This document shows positions 35,119 through 44,829 of a stretch of DNA of 47,396 bases, one piece after another. The DNA lies in the IMG/VR virus record IMGVR_UViG_3300022539_000150, positions 1-47,396 of that record. The stretch is one strand, 5' to 3'. A program made the position numbers and the translations under genes. Every line of letters starts with the position of its first letter. Position 1 is the stretch's first letter. The DNA comes from a virus. The notes below the pieces were generated by a model, which saw nothing but the letters and a program-made list of their open reading frames with translations, made no database searches and was not told where the DNA came from.

Positions 35119-36876
35119 ATGGAACAGAAGAAAAAAATATATTATATATTAGATAATCTTTCACCATCTGATGTTAAATTAACACAAATACCAAGAGATA
35201 TAGATGGACTGCAGAATTGTTTTTTTAATGTAGATGGTCAATTAGAGAAACGTAAGGGTTTTGAGAAGTATAATACAACCTCTATTGGTGCCAGCCATAA
35301 AATAACAGGTATGCATCGTTATTATCAACAAAACCCATTAACCAAAGAATTTATAGTGGCATGGAACACCAAGTGGTATGGATTAGCAGCAACCGACCCA
35401 TGGGGAGCGACTGCATTAGAAAAAGAGTCTGGTAGTGATTTTACAACTACAGCAGACCAAGATACATATTGGACTGATTTTAAGAATAGATGCTATGGTG
35501 TAAATAGCAAAGGGGTATGGAAATATAATGCAACGTATGTTCGTGTCTTGGGTATTACCCCCCCTGCTGCTGCACCAACTGGAACAAGTCCTGGTGGTGG
35601 AAGTCTATCTACTGGAAATTATAAGGTAAAATATACTTATGTAGATGAAGATGGATTTGAAAGTAATGCATCAGCTGCAAGTGCTAATATAGCATGTACT
35701 GCCAGTGATAAGATTACTCTGGCAATAGTAGTCTCAAGTGATGATAAAGTAACTAAGCGTAGGATTTATCGTACTTCTGTTGGTGGTTCAACATACTATT
35801 ATGATAAAGAAGTAGCCAATAATGTAGATACAAGTGTGGATTTAACACAAGCAGATTCGACTTTAATTCTTTTGACACAATTACATGCAGATCATACAGT
35901 ACCGACTTCTACTCCACATTTAGTTACTAAGCGTAGGTCAAGACTTGTATTGGCTGATGCTGAAAATGTCTCTGTATCTAAAATAACAGATGAATACTTC
36001 CCTGCTGAAAATTACTTTCCCACAGGTAATAAACAAAAGATTACTGGATTAAAAGAACAATTAACCACTTTGTCTGTTTATACAAATGATTCTCTTGAAA
36101 GACTTACAGGTTGGGATTCGGATAATTATGAGTGGAAAAATGCTTTCTCAAATGAAGGATGTATGGCTCCACGTTCTCTTGTAAATTGCAAGAATCTTTT
36201 GGTATACTTAGCCTTCGATGGAATATATTATTATAATGGTGTTACTGGTAAAAAGTTAGATTATAAACTCTCCGAATATATAATGGATAATATCAATCCT
36301 ACTTATATGGATTTATCATGCGGAACTTATTTTGAGGATAAATACTTATTAACTTATCCTAAAGGTGCAAGTACAGTTCCAAATGAGACCGTATATTATG
36401 ATTTTAAGACACAAACTGCAGGTATATTTGATTTTGGATTCAGTTGTTATTCTGTCTGGGATAAAGGTGGAGATACATATTCACTTAAAGGTGGATCAAA
36501 TACCGAAGGTAGAGTTTATAAAGTATTTAGTGGGCTTGATGATGATGGTGCAAATATCCCTTGTCAAGACAAAACCCTTCCATTAGATTTTGGAAAACCA
36601 GATATTTGGAAGAATTATTACAATATATACATCAAGGTAAAAACTACGACAGGAACCGCTTTGACAATGTACTATACCATTGATGATGATAATGAAACTT
36701 CCTGTACCTCACAAACACTCACAGCAAATAAAACATTGTGGTATAAATTTGATATGGGTAGTGGGGGCAATAGAGGTAGAGCAATAGCTATAAGACCGTA
36801 TTTTACTGATAAATATGCAAGAACTACAATGGGATATATGATAGTATATCAAGAGGAAGATGCTGAATGGAGTTAA
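35119..36876 (+). CDS. Tail nozzle-like beta-propeller protein
   Basis: A 585-residue protein, beta-rich throughout. It opens DIDGLQNCFFNVDGQLEKRK, then has blade-like repeats with YGVNSKGVWKY and an Ig/FN3-like insert at about 145-250 (GNYKVKYTYVDEDGFES, RRIYRTSVGGS). It continues with a second propeller part (LVNCKNLLVYLAFDGIYYYN) and a C-terminal sandwich. Nozzle and stabilisation proteins of podoviruses have this size and place after the adaptor. They close the channel and bind fibres. Role inferred from fold and order. Confidence 0.65.
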   Translation: MEQKKKIYYILDNLSPSDVKLTQIPRDIDGLQNCFFNVDGQLEKRKGFEKYNTTSIGASHKITGMHRYYQQNPLTKEFIVAWNTKWYGLAATDPWGATALEKESGSDFTTTADQDTYWTDFKNRCYGVNSKGVWKYNATYVRVLGITPPAAAPTGTSPGGGSLSTGNYKVKYTYVDEDGFESNASAASANIACTASDKITLAIVVSSDDKVTKRRIYRTSVGGSTYYYDKEVANNVDTSVDLTQADSTLILLTQLHADHTVPTSTPHLVTKRRSRLVLADAENVSVSKITDEYFPAENYFPTGNKQKITGLKEQLTTLSVYTNDSLERLTGWDSDNYEWKNAFSNEGCMAPRSLVNCKNLLVYLAFDGIYYYNGVTGKKLDYKLSEYIMDNINPTYMDLSCGTYFEDKYLLTYPKGASTVPNETVYYDFKTQTAGIFDFGFSCYSVWDKGGDTYSLKGGSNTEGRVYKVFSGLDDDGANIPCQDKTLPLDFGKPDIWKNYYNIYIKVKTTTGTALTMYYTIDDDNETSCTSQTLTANKTLWYKFDMGSGGNRGRAIAIRPYFTDKYARTTMGYMIVYQEEDAEWS

Positions 36877-36877
36877 G

Positions 36878-37783
36878 ATGATTGAGATTAAACAAGAGGA
36901 AATTGACCAATTAAAAGAAGATTTAGAAATTGCTAATCTACAATTACAAGCAGCCAATGATACGCTTGATGGAAACATAACAAGCAAAAATATGGCTTCA
37001 TTTCGTAATACTTATGTTATTAATGCACAGGATAGTTTAGATACTACGTATCCTATGTATGTATATTTTAATGTATTAGATGAAACTATTAAAATAGTAT
37101 CAGTAAAAGTATCCTACTGGATACATAAGTACAGAGCTTATTCTAAGGCTGGTGCTTCTGGTGGCGGACAAACAAGTTCATCAGGTGGCAGTTCTACACC
37201 AACGACAAGTTCAGGTGGTGGACAGACGACAAGTTCAGGTGGTGGACAGACGACAAGTTCAGGTGGAGCAATCACTCCAACAACAAGCGTTTCTGGTGGC
37301 ACAATTTATCCAGTTTTGTCTACTTCAGTGTGGCAACAAGCTGACAATGTTGGAGACCAAAATAGACAGGGTTTAATTGCTGGAATATCAGGTAACGTTA
37401 TAAACTTACCAGGTACATCGCATACTCATACAGTTTCTATTGGCAATCACACGCACACCGTCAGCAATCACACGCACACCGTAGCTAATCACACTCATAC
37501 AGTTACTATTGCAAATCACACTCATACAGTATCTAATCATACACATACTGCAGTTTATGGTATTTTTGAAGAAGATACAACACCTATAATTACGTTTAGT
37601 GTTTCGCAAGATGGTGGGGTAGGATATGGGGAAGAATATGGAAAGGTTGCTATTGACCGATTATTAATAGACATTACAGAGAGTATCACAACGAAAGGAA
37701 GTAAAATAATAAAATTCGAATCAACAACGAGAACAAGATTAACCGTTCAAGTTGAGATCAAATTAGATATAAAAGTTCGTTAA
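36878..37783 (+). CDS. Fibre-like protein with Ser-Gly-Gln and His-Thr repeats
   Basis: A 301-residue protein with a coiled-coil start (EEIDQLKEDLEIANLQLQAA), a beta part, then tandem SSGGGQTT units (about residues 95-135). A histidine-rich block follows, with repeated NHTHTV units (about 184-228). HxH clusters in tail fibres and spikes coordinate metal ions that lock trimeric needles. A C-terminal domain follows. It is probably a trimeric fibre or tip attached to the nozzle. The ATG at 36878 is preceded by GGAG overlapping the upstream stop. Confidence 0.65.
   Translation: MIEIKQEEIDQLKEDLEIANLQLQAANDTLDGNITSKNMASFRNTYVINAQDSLDTTYPMYVYFNVLDETIKIVSVKVSYWIHKYRAYSKAGASGGGQTSSSGGSSTPTTSSGGGQTTSSGGGQTTSSGGAITPTTSVSGGTIYPVLSTSVWQQADNVGDQNRQGLIAGISGNVINLPGTSHTHTVSIGNHTHTVSNHTHTVANHTHTVTIANHTHTVSNHTHTAVYGIFEEDTTPIITFSVSQDGGVGYGEEYGKVAIDRLLIDITESITTKGSKIIKFESTTRTRLTVQVEIKLDIKVR
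37206..37264 (+). repeat. 24-bp tandem repeat inside the fibre gene
   Basis: Two and a half copies of a 24-base unit (ACAAGTTCAGGTGGTGGACA followed by GACG) encode SSGGGQTT. The near-perfect copies suggest recent slippage and length variation. Confidence 0.75.
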
Positions 37784-37793
37784 GGGGTAAAAA

Positions 37794-37922
37794 ATGGACA
37801 ATAAAATATTAAAAGAAATTTTAAAAGAACTCAAAAATATTCATTACCATTTAGATAGATTAGATATAGGCTATATGATGGTAAATAGAATTGAAATAAA
37901 GAACGAAGAGACTAAAAAATAA
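37794..37922 (+). CDS. Small coiled-coil protein, 42 aa
   Basis: A 42-residue frame after AAGGGG encodes a charged helix (NKILKEILKELKNIHYHLDR) ending NEETKK. It shares the YHLDRL/YRLDRL segment with the product at 34233. It may be a small structural linker; no family was recognised. Confidence 0.45.
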   Translation: MDNKILKEILKELKNIHYHLDRLDIGYMMVNRIEIKNEETKK

Positions 37923-37949
37923 GGGGAATAAAATAAAGGAGCAATAGAT

Positions 37950-39014
37950 ATGCCTAAAAAAGATGAACAGATCCTTGAGGAAACTACAAAAGCAACATAT
38001 ATAGGTCTTACCCCAGAACAAATTGCCTATGCCGAAGAACATCACCCTGAGGTTAATATAGGAAGTGTTCCTGGTTATAACCCAGACGCTCCAGGTACTT
38101 GGGAAGAACATTTGACATTACTTGAAGCTGGTGGTTTTCCTACAGAAGGATTAATTGAACCAGGAGTAGAAGCAGAAGAAGAACTTAAACCAACCAAGTT
38201 ACCCGAATATGACCCCAATGCAATACCAGGAATACCAGTAGAAGAAATAAAGATTGATAAATTGGAAGTTACGGAAGCACCACCTTATGTAATATCTCCA
38301 GAAGAAGAAGCGTGGAAAGGAATGCATTCTGGGCAAATCATGGATATTTTAAAAGAGGGTGGAATAGGAATACCAGAAGAAACCCAACAATTAATGAAAC
38401 AACAGATTTTTGATGACCTTGAAGCTAAAAAAACAGAAGATCTTCGCTTATTAAGAAATAGAATGGAACGTAGAGGTATTACTAATTCTGGATTATTGAT
38501 TAGTGAAGAACAGAAGATTATATCTACTGCTACAAGAGCTTTAGCTGATAGTGTTACTGATATAAAAATTAAATCTGCTTTCATGAAAATGGCAAGTTTT
38601 GAAAATGCATTGGGTTTATCAGCACAATTCCTTGGATATCTACAAGAACAATCACGACTTGAATATATGCCTAAATTTGCAACATGGGAAATGAGACAAC
38701 AAGCTGGTATAACAGAATGGCAGACAAAACAACAAATAAAGTTAGCCAATGCTCAGATGAAATTAAATGCTCGATTAACTCAATTTCAAGCTAATGTAGA
38801 TATGTATAAAATAAAATTAACTCAAGCTTATGCTCAAGATAATATGTACTTAGCAGCAGAAATAGCAGAGGAAGCAGCAGCACAGCAACATTTAGATAAT
38901 ATAGAACTTGCTGAAATGGAAATAGAATATGCCCAAGAAGCAGCTCAAGCAGAGGCAGCAGGAAGTATTAGTGGAACAGTAGTGGGTGGGCTCGTCTCAA
39001 TTATTACGAAATAG
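37950..39014 (+). CDS. Ejection/internal virion protein candidate, 354 aa
   Basis: A 354-residue protein. The N-terminal third is acidic and proline-rich, with repeated short motifs around LPEYDPNAIPGIP. The C-terminal two thirds are a long alanine- and glutamine-rich helix (QQIKLANAQMKLNARLTQFQ, AAEIAEEAAAQQ), ending with a glycine-rich hydrophobic tail (GSISGTVVGGLVSII). Long amphipathic helices and a hydrophobic tail are typical of phage internal proteins released into the cell envelope with DNA. It is the first of three such genes. Confidence 0.6.
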   Translation: MPKKDEQILEETTKATYIGLTPEQIAYAEEHHPEVNIGSVPGYNPDAPGTWEEHLTLLEAGGFPTEGLIEPGVEAEEELKPTKLPEYDPNAIPGIPVEEIKIDKLEVTEAPPYVISPEEEAWKGMHSGQIMDILKEGGIGIPEETQQLMKQQIFDDLEAKKTEDLRLLRNRMERRGITNSGLLISEEQKIISTATRALADSVTDIKIKSAFMKMASFENALGLSAQFLGYLQEQSRLEYMPKFATWEMRQQAGITEWQTKQQIKLANAQMKLNARLTQFQANVDMYKIKLTQAYAQDNMYLAAEIAEEAAAQQHLDNIELAEMEIEYAQEAAQAEAAGSISGTVVGGLVSIITK

Positions 39015-39022
39015 AGGAAATT

Positions 39023-39439
39023 ATGAAATTAACAGAAGATATTCATGAACTACTTGATATCTGTGATACCATAAAATTTATGAAGAATTGCAAAGTAGAA
39101 CCAGAACGGTTTTTGATTTATATGAAACAGGGGATATCGGCTAAGACTTTATTCCCTTATGTAGAATATAGGGATGGAGTCTTAAAGGGATGCGTCATAC
39201 TCCAATTGACTCGTGATTTGAATCCTGGTCTAACACTAACTGGAGTATGGTGTTGGATAGATAAGCATTCTCCTAAATTATTTGTTAAAATAATTAAGTT
39301 AGTCAATAAATTAGCCATAGATTTAGGTGTTAATAGAATAACAATCTGTACACAGAGAAATGCTGATGCAGTTTTAAGGAAATTAGACAGATACGGTTAT
39401 GAGGCAAGATATACCATCTTTGAAAAGGAGATTAAATAA
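39023..39439 (+). CDS. GNAT-like acetyltransferase-fold protein, 138 aa
   Basis: A 138-residue protein whose strand-helix order resembles GNAT acetyltransferases: a strand GCVILQLTRDLNPGLTLTGVW, then a helix FVKIIKLVNKLAIDLGVNRI and TICTQRNADAVLRKLDRYGY with a final strand. The cofactor-binding Q/RxxGxG/A loop is not evident, so it may be inactive or structural. It sits between two ejection-type genes and overlaps the next ATG by one base. Similar GNAT-fold proteins are found in the same place in some podovirus genomes, as I recall. Confidence 0.5.
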   Translation: MKLTEDIHELLDICDTIKFMKNCKVEPERFLIYMKQGISAKTLFPYVEYRDGVLKGCVILQLTRDLNPGLTLTGVWCWIDKHSPKLFVKIIKLVNKLAIDLGVNRITICTQRNADAVLRKLDRYGYEARYTIFEKEIK

Positions 39440-40677
39440 TGAAATATCCTGGAAGTTGGGCAAAGGGATTTGCTGGTGGATTACCACAAGGTTTTGGAAT
39501 GGGACAGCAAATTTTAGAGTGGAAAGAAAGAAAGGCAGCACAAAAGAAAATTGATGATGCGGCTGCTGAATTTAAAACAAATTCGATGGAACTTGCGAGA
39601 AAGTTTGATTTGGCACGAGCAAATGGAGACATATCAGTACAAGAATACTCAGATGGAATAGCTTGGGCAATACCTCTCGGACATGAGATAACAGATAGAC
39701 TTGAAAAAATTTATACTAATTTCAGAAATATGACATCAGAACAAATAAATATGGAATTAGACAATATAGACGCATTCTGGAATCTTTCCAAAGATTTAGA
39801 TTTTTCAAATATACCTGCGATGAAAGCATTCGGTAGTAACTTAACAAATGAAAAAGCTAAAATACAATGGCAAAGTCGAATAAATATGGCTGAGTCTTAT
39901 AAAACAAAGCAAGAACAACGAGGTAGACTTGGGATAGCTGTTACAGGAGCAGGTGTAGGTTCAGAAGCAGCCTATGTAGAAATGAACAAATTGCTTGGTA
40001 CGAATTATAAACCAGAAGATATTACAGAAGAAATTGGAAAAACACTTAATAAAGCAAATGTAACTTTAGCTAATGCAGCAGCACTCGGTAAAAGTGCATT
40101 CAATACTGTCTTGAATAATATGAAATTAGATCCTCAATACAAAGAGATAAATATTAACTTTGAAAATATAAGTTATGAACAATTTACTGCAAAGGAACCA
40201 GCTAAACCTGCCGATTTAAGAGAAGTTGATTTTTCAGTTCAGCGAATAAAAGATGCATCAAGTTCTAAGGAAGCACAAACATTAGCCAATGCATATATAG
40301 AAGAACATGGTAGTTTAAAAGGCTTAGGCATTGAAGGTACTGATGTAGGACAATATTGGGGTGAGAACCAGAGATATCTGTTAGATAATATAGCCAGAGA
40401 CCTTGCTACATTAGTAAATGAAAAAGGTTTTGTAAGACCAGAAGAAATGACAGAACGGAATTTATTTGGAGTCAGACAGACTATGTCTAATAAAGAATGG
40501 TTCCAGATACTTGCTGGTGAATATGAACCATTATGGGATAAGTTAAAGGCACTTGGCGTGGATATGACTAATATTCCTAAGATAAAGAAGTTAAAAGATA
40601 TATCTAAAATAGAAAAATTAACCTTAATAGGCGGAACAAAGAAGGGTGATTGGAGACCAGATGGATGGTGGTTTTAA
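39439..40677 (+). CDS. Internal virion protein candidate, 412 aa
   Basis: A 412-residue protein. It starts with a glycine-rich membrane-active-like segment (WAKGFAGGLPQGFGMGQQIL) and continues as a mostly helical, charged body. The N-terminal layout is like that of podovirus ejection proteins acting after DNA release. The start overlaps the previous TAA. It directly precedes the largest ejection-type protein, which begins at the base after its stop. Confidence 0.6.
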   Translation: MKYPGSWAKGFAGGLPQGFGMGQQILEWKERKAAQKKIDDAAAEFKTNSMELARKFDLARANGDISVQEYSDGIAWAIPLGHEITDRLEKIYTNFRNMTSEQINMELDNIDAFWNLSKDLDFSNIPAMKAFGSNLTNEKAKIQWQSRINMAESYKTKQEQRGRLGIAVTGAGVGSEAAYVEMNKLLGTNYKPEDITEEIGKTLNKANVTLANAAALGKSAFNTVLNNMKLDPQYKEININFENISYEQFTAKEPAKPADLREVDFSVQRIKDASSSKEAQTLANAYIEEHGSLKGLGIEGTDVGQYWGENQRYLLDNIARDLATLVNEKGFVRPEEMTERNLFGVRQTMSNKEWFQILAGEYEPLWDKLKALGVDMTNIPKIKKLKDISKIEKLTLIGGTKKGDWRPDGWWF

Positions 40678-43600
40678 GTGAGCAGAAAAAGTTGGTGGGA
40701 ATTATTAATTCAGAAACAGGAAATAGAAACTAAACCGTGGGGATATATTCCCCCCAGTGAAAGATATAAAAGACCTGACCCAATATTTGATACTCCTTCT
40801 GTAGAAGCACCTACGATTGAAACCCCCGCTATATCTCTTATTCGTGGTAGAACACGAGGTATCAGTGCTATGGATATTCAAGGTGTCCCAGAACCAAAAG
40901 AGAAAGAAGAATTTATTCCTTCGATTCCAGAAGGATGGTATGAAGAGAGTAAACTTATAGATACTATCCAAACCTTTAATAGTAGCTTATTGCACGTTGG
41001 CTATATGAGCAAACAGTTCTTCCATGATATGGGTACTAAACTAATTAATCAACCTGTAACAAGCGATGTTATAGTTGGTGGTAGATATGGTATCAAAAAG
41101 ATTATTCCTATGGATGTGGCTAATCAGAGAAGAGCTGAGAATATTCAGGCAGGACAGGAAGCTTACGAGAAAACAAAAAAGGGATATGAGAAATGGTTAT
41201 TGGATCATCCTGAATATGTACCAAGATTAGAGTATCAAGGCAGTTTTATAGAAAACATTAAAAAGAATCCAATGATGTTACTGGACTTGGGTTATATGTC
41301 TAATATTGCAGCGGAATCATTAGCATTTTCACTCGGAACGATGACTATAACTGCGGCTGCAACAGCAGCAAGTGGTGGTAATTTGTTTGTTGGTGGATTA
41401 GCAATGTTTATGACAATGTATCCACAAGAAGCACAAGGATTATTCGAAACCTTAAAAGAACATGGCTTTACAGAGGAAGAAGCACTTAAAGCGTCAACAT
41501 GGAGTGCGGCTTTAATTACTGCAATAGAGGCAAGTGAGGATGTATACCTTTTAACTAAATTAGTGCCAGGTTTGAGAAAGCCAATAGTTGCTTCGGCTTC
41601 TAAAGCTATCACTAAAACCTTAGCCAAACCTACTGTTCGTTCATGGTTTCAAGCAGCGGGAACAGAAGGATTTAAAACAGTAAGCATGGAAACTGGTGAA
41701 GAAATTGCTCAGGCATTTACAGAAGATGTAACAATAAGATTAGTAGACAAAACACATGAAATCTTACCAGACTTAGCAGAAATATCAGGTAGAACTTTTG
41801 TAGCATCTTTGGGATTTGGTTTTCTTGCAGGTTATCAGGGTGGAATACAACAGTATAAGAAGAATATGCTTAACATGGCTATAGAAGCAGACAGGGTTAA
41901 AAATGATAATCCTGATATTAAAGCTTCTGTAAGCAATGTATTAAAAGCAGTCAAGAAAGCAGAAGAACAGGAATTAGATACAAGTGGAACTACTGAACAG
42001 GTAGAACAACCTGAGATTACATTTACTGGTGAGGAGATTGGTGATACTGGCGAACAAATGAAGATTGAGCCAACCAAACCCGAATTAGATGAATTATTAT
42101 TTACAGAAGAAGAACAGAAAATCTATACTGAGAAGAAACCATTAGATCAATTAAAGGCAGAAGAAGATAAACTTAGAGAAACTCTAAAGACTGAAACCAA
42201 ATCATTAAAGGAATTTGAGAGACAGAAAAATGCTATGGACAGTCTTTATAAAAAATATGTTAGGGCTGAACGTGATAAGTTAAATAAAGAAAGAAGCACA
42301 CCTAAAACAGAAGTAGAAGCTATTGCTTTCGGACACGTTAAGATGAGAACTCCAGAGACTACTCAAACCGAATGGAAAGAAGCTCTTGGACGTGGACAAT
42401 ATGCTTATATATTTAGAGATAATCCTAATCTGAGTAGACCAGATGAAGTCGCAAGCGACCTACAAAAACCTATGTCAGAGGATGAATTAAGAGCAGCAGT
42501 AGTTGATATTTTAAAAGATAGACCTAAAAAATATACATTTGAAGATGCAGAGAGTAGAATCACAGACCCAGATATAAGCAACTTAAAGATTAAAGTTGAA
42601 ACTATGGAAGATATGATATCTACCCTTGAAGAAGAAATACTTGCAGGTGAAAAGAAGATAGAGCCAACAAAGGAACAACAGACTACACTTGAAACTCTAT
42701 TAGAGAAAGACCCACGATTTAGAAAAGCAGCTGAAAATTTATATGATAAAAGAGTTGACCAACTGTCACGAACAGAAGTGGAAACTATTATTACGCAGTT
42801 GGATAAAGCTGCTAAGATTCTTGAAAAGACCAAAGGATTTAAAAGACCTACATTTTTAGCTAAATTACTTACTCCGCATATTGTTTATAGTGAAGTTCTT
42901 GGTGTGAAACCTATAGTAGAAGCTGCTGAAAAAGGTAAACAAGAACAAGATATAGAATATAGAAATGCATCAAATATTGCAGGTAAGGTTATTAGTAGTT
43001 TGGGTAGAGGCGTAACTACAATCGGACAGAGGTGGACAGCTTTTGTAAGACATAAACCTACACCGATAGAAGCCAGGATGGCTGAGTTATTGAATACTTA
43101 TGAAGTAGCTCCGAAAGATCTTTCAGAACAAGAAGCTAAAGTATTCAAATATCTTGATAATTTAAGAAAAACATTATTGAGACGGCAGAATGAAGTAAGA
43201 ATGGAACTTGGATTAAGACCTATTAAAGGAAAGAAAGCTTATTTCAAGCATATCATTGATGTCATGGCAGAAGCCGCAATGTTAAAATATGGTTTACTGG
43301 AAACTGATACTACGAATCCAGTAGACTTTAGAGATTTCCCTTTTCCTGAGGAAATTATAAGATTTATAGAAAAGAAAATAGCAGGTGGAATCTATAATCC
43401 TGCCTCTATTAGAAGAAAGTTGGGAGATGAACTTACCGCATTATGGAGTAAGGACTTACGTCTTGTAACAAATGCTATGTTATGGACAGCATTAAAGGAG
43501 ATACATTTAGCTAAACCACTCAAAGGACTTGTGGAAAGTTTAGATGCTCTTGATACTGTGCCTGGAACTATCCCTTCTACAACTAAAAGATGGCTTGTAG

Positions 43601-44778
43601 ATTATGTTAATCAAGTTATCAAAGGACAAGAAAATGAAACAGATGTAGCTATAAACGATATTCTTAACCAGAGTGGATTGAAAGGATTATTAGATAAATT
43701 ATTACTTCCTTATGGTAGACGACTTGGACCAAAACCATTAACAAGAGTGTTAGCTGGAACTGGTAGGTTAATTATCTATGCTGTAATGGGACCAATTCCA
43801 CGACAGATATTAAGGAATTGTTTTCAGACAGTACAGAATATTGCATTGTATGGAGTAAGGGCTACTATAAAAGGTTTGTTCCCAGCTACAAAACAATGTA
43901 GGGAACTAATGAATGAAAGTATCTACTATCGTTCATATACTGGATTAGAAGAAATACCAGAAGGAACACTAAGCAGACTTGGTGACTTATGGCTCAAAGG
44001 ATATCAAATGTCTGCTATATGGAATGCTGGTAATTCTATGAAAGCTGCATTTCATTTTAATATGAGTAAGATAAACGGTAAATACCAGCATACAAAGTAT
44101 AGTTGGGCAGATAAGGAGAGGACTGCTGATACACAAGAAGGATTCTTGTTTGATAGTGAAAAAGAAAAACTTTTAAAAGAAATGGAATGGGGAGCAAGAG
44201 CTTGCCAATATCAATATACTCCTATAGGAATGCCAGGTATTTTTAGATATAAGTCAACTGTTCCATTTACAAGACTTCAAAGTTGGTGGATGAATTACTT
44301 CTTTAACTTTACAAGAGAAGCAACAACCAGATTATTTAAAGGAGAAAGTGGTTATGGAATGAAACTCCCACCATCAGAGAGATTTAACTATCTTAAATAT
44401 TTGCTTATCGGTGGTATAGTCCTTAATGGATTAGGATATAAGAAGTCATTCTTATTTGGCGTGTTACCAATGTATTGGTCTCCTGCAGCAGGTGCAGCTA
44501 TGGCAGTATATCAATATGCCTTTGCACAAAGTGATTATGATAGACAGAAAGCAATGGGACGTTTAAAAAGAGTATATCAAGCATTGATTCCTGGCTATCT
44601 TGGGATAAAAACATGGAACGATGTATTAAATGGAAATATATCTATGGAAGAATTATTCTTCTATGGTAAGACTGAGAAGAAAAAGAAATCTTATATCACA
44701 AGCGGGGCTTATAAGTCCCCTACGGAAAGATATAAGAGGAGTGGTTATAAAACGCCACAACAAAGATACAAAAGATAG
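40678..44778 (+). CDS. Giant internal virion/ejection protein, 1366 aa
   Basis: The longest gene in the window starts with GTG directly after the previous stop. Residues 24-32 read PPSERYKRP. A hydrophobic region lies at about 205-245 (ESLAFSLGTMTITAAATAAS, LFVGGLAMFMTMY), then a long charged coiled region (about 390-700) and a large helical C-terminal half. At the C-terminus the phrase returns twice: SPTERYKR and TPQQRYKR. Size, membrane-active segment and position match the third large ejection protein of podoviruses, which forms a conduit for DNA. No lysozyme or protease motif was seen. Confidence 0.7.
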   Translation: MSRKSWWELLIQKQEIETKPWGYIPPSERYKRPDPIFDTPSVEAPTIETPAISLIRGRTRGISAMDIQGVPEPKEKEEFIPSIPEGWYEESKLIDTIQTFNSSLLHVGYMSKQFFHDMGTKLINQPVTSDVIVGGRYGIKKIIPMDVANQRRAENIQAGQEAYEKTKKGYEKWLLDHPEYVPRLEYQGSFIENIKKNPMMLLDLGYMSNIAAESLAFSLGTMTITAAATAASGGNLFVGGLAMFMTMYPQEAQGLFETLKEHGFTEEEALKASTWSAALITAIEASEDVYLLTKLVPGLRKPIVASASKAITKTLAKPTVRSWFQAAGTEGFKTVSMETGEEIAQAFTEDVTIRLVDKTHEILPDLAEISGRTFVASLGFGFLAGYQGGIQQYKKNMLNMAIEADRVKNDNPDIKASVSNVLKAVKKAEEQELDTSGTTEQVEQPEITFTGEEIGDTGEQMKIEPTKPELDELLFTEEEQKIYTEKKPLDQLKAEEDKLRETLKTETKSLKEFERQKNAMDSLYKKYVRAERDKLNKERSTPKTEVEAIAFGHVKMRTPETTQTEWKEALGRGQYAYIFRDNPNLSRPDEVASDLQKPMSEDELRAAVVDILKDRPKKYTFEDAESRITDPDISNLKIKVETMEDMISTLEEEILAGEKKIEPTKEQQTTLETLLEKDPRFRKAAENLYDKRVDQLSRTEVETIITQLDKAAKILEKTKGFKRPTFLAKLLTPHIVYSEVLGVKPIVEAAEKGKQEQDIEYRNASNIAGKVISSLGRGVTTIGQRWTAFVRHKPTPIEARMAELLNTYEVAPKDLSEQEAKVFKYLDNLRKTLLRRQNEVRMELGLRPIKGKKAYFKHIIDVMAEAAMLKYGLLETDTTNPVDFRDFPFPEEIIRFIEKKIAGGIYNPASIRRKLGDELTALWSKDLRLVTNAMLWTALKEIHLAKPLKGLVESLDALDTVPGTIPSTTKRWLVDYVNQVIKGQENETDVAINDILNQSGLKGLLDKLLLPYGRRLGPKPLTRVLAGTGRLIIYAVMGPIPRQILRNCFQTVQNIALYGVRATIKGLFPATKQCRELMNESIYYRSYTGLEEIPEGTLSRLGDLWLKGYQMSAIWNAGNSMKAAFHFNMSKINGKYQHTKYSWADKERTADTQEGFLFDSEKEKLLKEMEWGARACQYQYTPIGMPGIFRYKSTVPFTRLQSWWMNYFFNFTREATTRLFKGESGYGMKLPPSERFNYLKYLLIGGIVLNGLGYKKSFLFGVLPMYWSPAAGAAMAVYQYAFAQSDYDRQKAMGRLKRVYQALIPGYLGIKTWNDVLNGNISMEELFFYGKTEKKKKSYITSGAYKSPTERYKRSGYKTPQQRYKR

Positions 44779-44829
44779 ATATGAATCTCTTTACAGCAAA
44801 AAATAGAAAAAAATTAAAGGAGTTAATAA

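Noticed and set aside
37420-37550. CRISPR-like repeats
   Set aside because: The repeated AATCACACNCATAC-type sequence is in frame and encodes NHTHT units; there are no spacers of even length.
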